DNA of 8,840 nt from Bacilli bacterium (lineage in GTDB: Bacteria > Bacillota_I > Bacilli_A > Haloplasmatales > Haloplasmataceae), in NCBI GenBank assembly GCA_012513195.1, contig JAAZCR010000045.1, positions 1-8,840 on the forward strand. The letters are read 5' to 3'. The notes beneath the pieces were generated by a model. The model was not told the origin of the DNA. It did no database searches and saw only the letters and a program-made list of their open reading frames with translations. This document shows positions 5,646 to 8,840 of this stretch, piece by piece (position 1 is the first letter of the stretch; each line of letters begins with the position of its first letter). Made by a program: the position numbers and the translations under genes.

Positions 5646-7556
5646 ATGTCAATCAAAATCACGTTCCCTGATGGATCAGTAAAGGAATATCCTCAAGGCA
5701 CCACTCTCGCTAGTATCGCTAGTGCTATTTCGCCTAGTTTAAGAAAGAAGAGCGTCGCTGGATATGTTAATGATGTTTTAGTTGATTTAAATCGTCCTAT
5801 AGAAAGTAATGCTTCAATTAGACTTATTACTACAGATGATAAAGAAGCATGGGAAGTCTTAAATCACTCCAGTGCCCATCTATTGGCTCATGCGGTCAAA
5901 CGGTTATATCCTCAAGCGTTATTCTGGGTAGGTCCAGTCGTTGAAGAAGGTTTCTATTATGATATCGATTTAGGTGATGCTTCTTTAAGTGAAGACGATT
6001 TAGAAGAAATTGAAAAGATGATGAACCAAATCGTCAAAGAAAATATCCCTATTGAAAGGGTAGAATTAACGAAAGCCGAAGCCATCGAAATGTTTAAAGG
6101 TGATCCTTATAAAATTGATTTAATTGAAAACTTTGAAGAAGGCACTCTTATCAGTGCTTATCGTCAAGGTGATTTTATCGATTTATGTAGAGGGCCACAC
6201 TTAGAAAGTACGGGACAAATCAAAGCTTTCAAATTATTGAAAGTAGCGGGCGCCTACTTTAAAGGTGACGCCAACAATAAAATGTTACAACGGGTCTATG
6301 GTATCAGTTTCTTCAAGAAAGAAGATTTAGACAAACATCTTCAAATGTTAGAGGAAGCGAAGAAACGCGACCACCGTAAACTCGGTAAAGAGTTAGGTTT
6401 ATTCATGATTAGCGAATATGGTCCAGGATTCCCCTTCTGGTTACCAAATGGAATGATTTTGCGGCGTGAGCTTGAACAATTTTGGTATGATAAACATATG
6501 CAAGAGGGTTATCAATTAATTCAAACGCCAATCATGTTAAATAGACAACTTTGGGAAGTATCTGGACATTGGGAAAACTATCGCGAAAACATGTATACTT
6601 CAGAAATCGATGAAATGGAATTTGCGATTAAACCAATGAACTGCCCCGGTGGCATGTTGGTCTATAAACATTCTCTTCATTCATATAAAGACTTTCCTTT
6701 ACGGATTGGGGAATTAGGGTTAGTACATCGTCATGAAGCTAGTGGTGCACTCACAGGATTATTCCGTGTACGCAACTTCACTCAAGATGATGCGCACATT
6801 TTCTGTCGTGAAGATCAAGTCATTGATGAAGTAACTAATTTAATCCGCTTGTTTGATTATTTCTACTCTGTTTTTGGTTTAAGTTATCATATTGAACTTT
6901 CAACAAGACCAGAAAAATACATCGGTACGATTGAAGTATGGGATAAAGCTGAAAATGCATTAGCGGAAGCTTGTCGACGGGTAGGTAAGGAATTTAAGAT
7001 TAATGAAGGCGATGGAGCGTTCTATGGACCAAAGCTTGATTTCAAATTACGCGATTCCTTAGGACGTATCTGGCAATGTGGTACAATTCAATTAGACATG
7101 AACTTACCAGAACGCTTTGACTTAACTTATGTCGATGCGGATGGCGAAAGAAAACGTCCCGTCATGTTACATCGGGCTATTTATGGTTCTATTGAACGGT
7201 TCATTGGTATCTTAATTGAACATTACGCAGGTGCCTTCCCTCTCTGGCTTGCACCTCGTCAAGTTGATGTGATTCCGGTAAATCCTGAATTACATACTGA
7301 ATATGCCTTAAAAGTAAATGAAGTATTAATGAAGAATAAGATTAGATCCCATGTGGATTTACGTGATGAAAAAGTGAGTTATAAAATTAGAGAATCACAA
7401 GTTAAAAAGGTTCCTTACTCCATCGTTTTAGGTGATAAGGAACAAGAACAAAACCTCGTAACCTTCCGTCGTTATGGTGATACCAAACAAGTAACGGTAA
7501 CTTTAGATGAATATGTGGAAATGTTAAAGATGGAAATTCAAAATAAAGGTAAGTAA
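5646..7556 (+). CDS. thrS: Threonine--tRNA ligase
   Basis: Charges tRNA-Thr with threonine in the cytoplasm (class II synthetase). The full-length 636-residue product has all four parts. The TGS domain is at about 1-62. The editing domain that hydrolyses mischarged Ser-tRNA-Thr has HxxxH (His74, His78) and Cys181/His185 in DLCRGPHLEST. The catalytic core has its zinc ligands Cys333 (KPMNCPGG), His384 (DDAHIFC) and His509 (MLHRA), with motif 2 in HRHEASGALTGLFRVRNF and motif 3 in IYGSIERFIGILIEHY. The anticodon-binding domain (about 535-630) holds DVIPVNPE and VDLRDEKVSYKIRE. The start has a near-perfect AAAGGAGGT five bases upstream, stronger than its neighbours. Control is by the T-box at 5091-5317, which must be read through together with the small membrane protein gene. 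No anomalous residues were seen. Confidence 0.98.
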   Translation: MSIKITFPDGSVKEYPQGTTLASIASAISPSLRKKSVAGYVNDVLVDLNRPIESNASIRLITTDDKEAWEVLNHSSAHLLAHAVKRLYPQALFWVGPVVEEGFYYDIDLGDASLSEDDLEEIEKMMNQIVKENIPIERVELTKAEAIEMFKGDPYKIDLIENFEEGTLISAYRQGDFIDLCRGPHLESTGQIKAFKLLKVAGAYFKGDANNKMLQRVYGISFFKKEDLDKHLQMLEEAKKRDHRKLGKELGLFMISEYGPGFPFWLPNGMILRRELEQFWYDKHMQEGYQLIQTPIMLNRQLWEVSGHWENYRENMYTSEIDEMEFAIKPMNCPGGMLVYKHSLHSYKDFPLRIGELGLVHRHEASGALTGLFRVRNFTQDDAHIFCREDQVIDEVTNLIRLFDYFYSVFGLSYHIELSTRPEKYIGTIEVWDKAENALAEACRRVGKEFKINEGDGAFYGPKLDFKLRDSLGRIWQCGTIQLDMNLPERFDLTYVDADGERKRPVMLHRAIYGSIERFIGILIEHYAGAFPLWLAPRQVDVIPVNPELHTEYALKVNEVLMKNKIRSHVDLRDEKVSYKIRESQVKKVPYSIVLGDKEQEQNLVTFRRYGDTKQVTVTLDEYVEMLKMEIQNKGK

Positions 7557-7557
7557 A

Positions 7558-7598
7558 ATTACAAGGCAATTCTTCCTATGGAGGAATTGCCTTGTAAT
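7558..7598 (+). terminator. Long hairpin after thrS, probable transcript end
   Basis: A 19-bp stem (7558-7576 with 7580-7598, one G-U pair) closes on a three-base TAT loop, starting two bases after the thrS stop codon. It lacks a U-tract on the + strand (CTGATAAG follows), so it may be a weak terminator or a 3'-end stabilising hairpin. Read from the - strand it is followed by TTTTACTT, so it could end transcription from that side better, although no - strand gene is visible here. Its core closely resembles the T-box terminator. Confidence 0.6.
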
Positions 7599-7674
7599 CT
7601 GATAAGTAATTTGCTTTATTGTATGTGTTCATATAATAAAGTAAAAAATAATTAATAAAGAAAGTAGTTAACAG

Positions 7675-7703
7675 TTGACAATGACCACTAATATACGTAT
7701 AAT
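7675..7703 (+). promoter_or_regulatory. Perfect-consensus sigma-A promoter of infC-rpmI-rplT
   Basis: TTGACA (7675-7680) and TATAAT (7698-7703) both match consensus at every position with the ideal 17-base spacer. The predicted start is near 7710, just upstream of the L20-type leader. The stretch 7599-7674 before it is AT-rich and holds nothing else that I can recognise. Confidence 0.92.
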
Positions 7704-7727
7704 ATAAATGTTGATTTGTGGAAAGTA

Positions 7728-7848
7728 GAAGTACCCACTTCTCACCTGATTGACGCTAGAGTCAATGGGTTAAAGTCACGTTATCTTTGTTTAGATATTT
7801 ATTGTGTGATTTTAATAAGTGGGTACTTGCGTACTCACTTTTTCTTTT
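7728..7848 (+). promoter_or_regulatory. L20-type ribosomal protein leader (attenuator) of the infC operon
   Basis: The leader fits the Bacillota L20 leader that represses infC-rpmI-rplT when free ribosomal protein L20 binds it. GTACCCACTT (7731-7740) is perfectly complementary to AAGTGGGTAC (7817-7826), and that same strand also pairs with GTACTCACTT (7831-7840) to form a terminator, so the strand at 7817-7826 is the switch. Between these arms lie a 6-bp hairpin ATTGAC/GTCAAT (7749-7754 with 7761-7766), the sequence ATGGGTTAAAG after it, and an arm pairing TCAC (7776-7779) with GTGA (7806-7809) and TATCT (7782-7786) with AGATA (7793-7797). Known biology of the family says L20 mimics its 23S rRNA binding and promotes termination; that mechanism is carried over from Bacillus subtilis and not shown here. 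Confidence 0.9.
7817..7848 (+). terminator. Attenuator terminator in the infC leader
   Basis: AAGTGGGTAC (7817-7826) pairs with GTACTCACTT (7831-7840) through ten base pairs (one G-U) with a TTGC loop, followed by TTTCTTTT (7841-7848). The infC ribosome binding site starts ten bases further on, so termination here would switch off the whole infC-rpmI-rplT unit. Confidence 0.88.
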
Positions 7849-7857
7849 ACATTTTAT

Positions 7858-7864
7858 GGAGGTG
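7858..7864 (+). promoter_or_regulatory. Ribosome binding site that fixes the infC start
   Basis: GGAGGTG is a seven-base match to the anti-Shine-Dalgarno sequence. The gap to ATA at 7872 is seven bases and to ATC at 7875 ten bases; other genes in this window have four to seven by the same measure. It rules out the upstream TTG as the working start. Confidence 0.85.
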
Positions 7865-7871
7865 TTTCTTT

Positions 7872-8426
7872 ATAATCACTAATAATCAAGGCATCCAAAA
7901 GGATAAAAACGAGACTCTAGTTAATGAGGCTATCAAATTTAAAGAAGTTCGCTTAATCGATGTTGATGGTGAACAAATTGGGATTATGCCAGTTAAAGAT
8001 GCGCAACGCATCGCACGCGAAAAAGATTTGGATCTAGTTTGTGTAGCACCCATGGCAAAACCACCAGTTTGTCGCATCATGAACTACAGTAAGTTCCGTT
8101 ATGAACAACAACGGCATGAACGGGAAGCGAAAAAGAATCAAAAGGTTATTGAAGTTAAAGAGTTACGCTTAACACCAACGATTGATAAGCATGACTTTGA
8201 AACGAAGTTACGTAATGCCCGAAAATTCTTAGAAAAAGGTAATAAGGTATTAGTAACGGTACGCTTCCGTGGTCGGATGATTACATTCATGGAACAAGGC
8301 CAAAATGTATTAAACGAATTTGCGGCCTCATTAAGCGATATCGCGAAAGTTGAATCTGAATCAAAACTAGAGAATCGTCAATTATCCCTTACCCTTGCCC
8401 CACTAGATAGTAAAAAGAAAGCGTAA
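7872..8426 (+). CDS. infC: Translation initiation factor IF-3, non-AUG start
   Basis: Binds the 30S subunit, keeps it apart from 50S and checks start codon and initiator tRNA. The 184-residue product has the IF3 signature RIMNYSKFRYEQQR (68-81) between an N-terminal domain (EVRLIDVDGEQIGI, 25-38) and a C-terminal domain (LTPTIDKHDFETKLRNARKFLEKGNKV, about 100-126, given here as a family landmark). There is no usable ATG, GTG or TTG near the expected N-terminus. GGAGGTG (7858-7864) is followed seven bases later by ATA (7872) and then ATC (7875), so one of these is the start; spacing favours ATA, while AUC is a known IF3 start elsewhere. The TTG at 7716 is in frame but would lie six bases from the predicted transcript start, lacks a ribosome binding site, and would translate the L20 leader. 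AUU-family starts make infC sensitive to its own product in other bacteria. Confidence 0.93.
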   Translation: MITNNQGIQKDKNETLVNEAIKFKEVRLIDVDGEQIGIMPVKDAQRIAREKDLDLVCVAPMAKPPVCRIMNYSKFRYEQQRHEREAKKNQKVIEVKELRLTPTIDKHDFETKLRNARKFLEKGNKVLVTVRFRGRMITFMEQGQNVLNEFAASLSDIAKVESESKLENRQLSLTLAPLDSKKKA

Positions 8427-8451
8427 TAAGAGATTAAGGAGTTGAATTAAT

Positions 8452-8652
8452 ATGCCAAAAATGAAAACACATCGCGGAGCAGCAAAACGTTTTAAGAAAA
8501 CAGCAACTGGTAAGTTAAAACGTCATCATGCTTACACATCACATTTAGCTCCAAGAAAGACAACTAAACAAAAACGTCATTTGAGAAAAGCAGCTATCGT
8601 TTCTAAATCTGATTATAAGAGAATTAAAGACTTATTAGTTTACATGGATTAA
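8452..8652 (+). CDS. rpmI: 50S ribosomal protein bL35
   Basis: Small basic protein of the large ribosomal subunit that folds into 23S rRNA. The 66-residue product is full length and carries the family start [15 protein letters not shown] and the block [18 protein letters not shown], with about a third of residues Lys or Arg. The start ATG has AAGGAG ten bases upstream. It lies 25 bases after infC, which ends in tandem stops (TAATAA), and 32 bases before rplT: the standard infC-rpmI-rplT order controlled by the L20 leader. Confidence 0.97.
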   Translation: MPKMKTHRGAAKRFKKTATGKLKRHHAYTSHLAPRKTTKQKRHLRKAAIVSKSDYKRIKDLLVYMD

Positions 8653-8684
8653 TTTTACAGTTATATTTTTAAGGAGGTATTTTT

Positions 8685-8840
8685 ATGCCACGCGTTAAAG
8701 GTGGATACGTAACAAGAAGACGTCGTAAACGTGTATTGAAATTGGCTAAAGGCTACTATGGCGCAAAACATCTATTATACAGAACGGCACACGAGCAAGT
8801 AATGCGTTCACTTGCTTATGCATATAGAGATCGTAAACAA
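8685..8840 (+). CDS. rplT: 50S ribosomal protein bL20, N-terminal 52 codons (cut by the window end)
   Basis: Ribosome assembly protein that binds 23S rRNA early and, in Bacillota, also binds the infC leader to repress its own operon. The visible part begins [19 protein letters not shown] and continues with [16 protein letters not shown] and AYAYRDRKQ, the characteristic long basic N-terminal extension of L20. No stop is reached, as about 65 further codons are expected past the edge. The start has a strong AAGGAGGT (8671-8678) seven bases upstream. Compared with common family members it has Tyr8 where Thr is frequent; this is a minor variation. Confidence 0.96.
   Translation, partial: MPRVKGGYVTRRRRKRVLKLAKGYYGAKHLLYRTAHEQVMRSLAYAYRDRKQ

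Noticed and set aside
7716..7871. N-terminal extension of IF3 from a TTG at 7716
   Set aside because: It has no ribosome binding site, begins about six bases from the predicted transcript start, translates the L20-type leader and its terminator, and would add 52 residues with no place in the IF3 family.
7886..8080. Reverse-strand open frame of 64 codons opposite infC
   Set aside because: Shadow of the IF3 N-terminal domain; low-complexity product without recognisable features.

Overview
The window is a stretch of core bacterial chromosome. It is AT-rich, every gene lies on the + strand, and the ribosome binding sites are strong (GGAGG type). TGA serves as a stop codon (mutM and coaE both end in TGA) and tryptophan is TGG, so this is the standard bacterial code and not the Mycoplasma code. 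The DnaB/DnaI helicase-loading pair, a tRNA-responsive T-box and an L20-type leader all point to a low-GC member of the Bacillota or a non-Mycoplasma Mollicutes-like relative (for example around Haloplasma, Izemoplasma, Acholeplasma or Turicibacter). That placement is an inference. The order mutM, coaE, dnaB, dnaI, thrS, infC, rpmI, rplT matches the order known from Bacillus subtilis, with other genes missing or replaced between them.

Region by region: positions 1-811 hold the 3' end of a gene for a membrane-anchored surface protein made of Ig-like repeats, closed by an intrinsic terminator whose loop contains the stop codon. Positions 812-2294 hold a promoter and the mutM-coaE pair (8-oxoguanine repair and the last step of CoA synthesis). 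Positions 2302-5003 hold a likely promoter, a 122-residue protein of unknown function, then dnaB and dnaI, whose products load the replicative helicase. Positions 5014-7598 form a threonine-responsive unit: promoter, T-box leader with terminator and antiterminator, a 95-residue membrane protein, thrS, and a long hairpin. Positions 7675-8840 hold a perfect-consensus promoter, an L20-type attenuator leader, infC with a non-AUG start, rpmI, and the first 52 codons of rplT, cut by the window edge.

No unusual mobile element, CRISPR array or defence system is visible. The interest is mainly in RNA-level control: two attenuators of different kinds (tRNA-sensing and ribosomal-protein-sensing) within 2.8 kb, threonine codons in tandem in the T-box specifier loop, an unrecognised small membrane protein placed under T-box control ahead of thrS, two closely similar hairpins at the two ends of the thrS unit, and an AUA/AUC start for IF3. 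The two genes with no recognised function are the 122-residue protein before dnaB and the 95-residue membrane protein before thrS.
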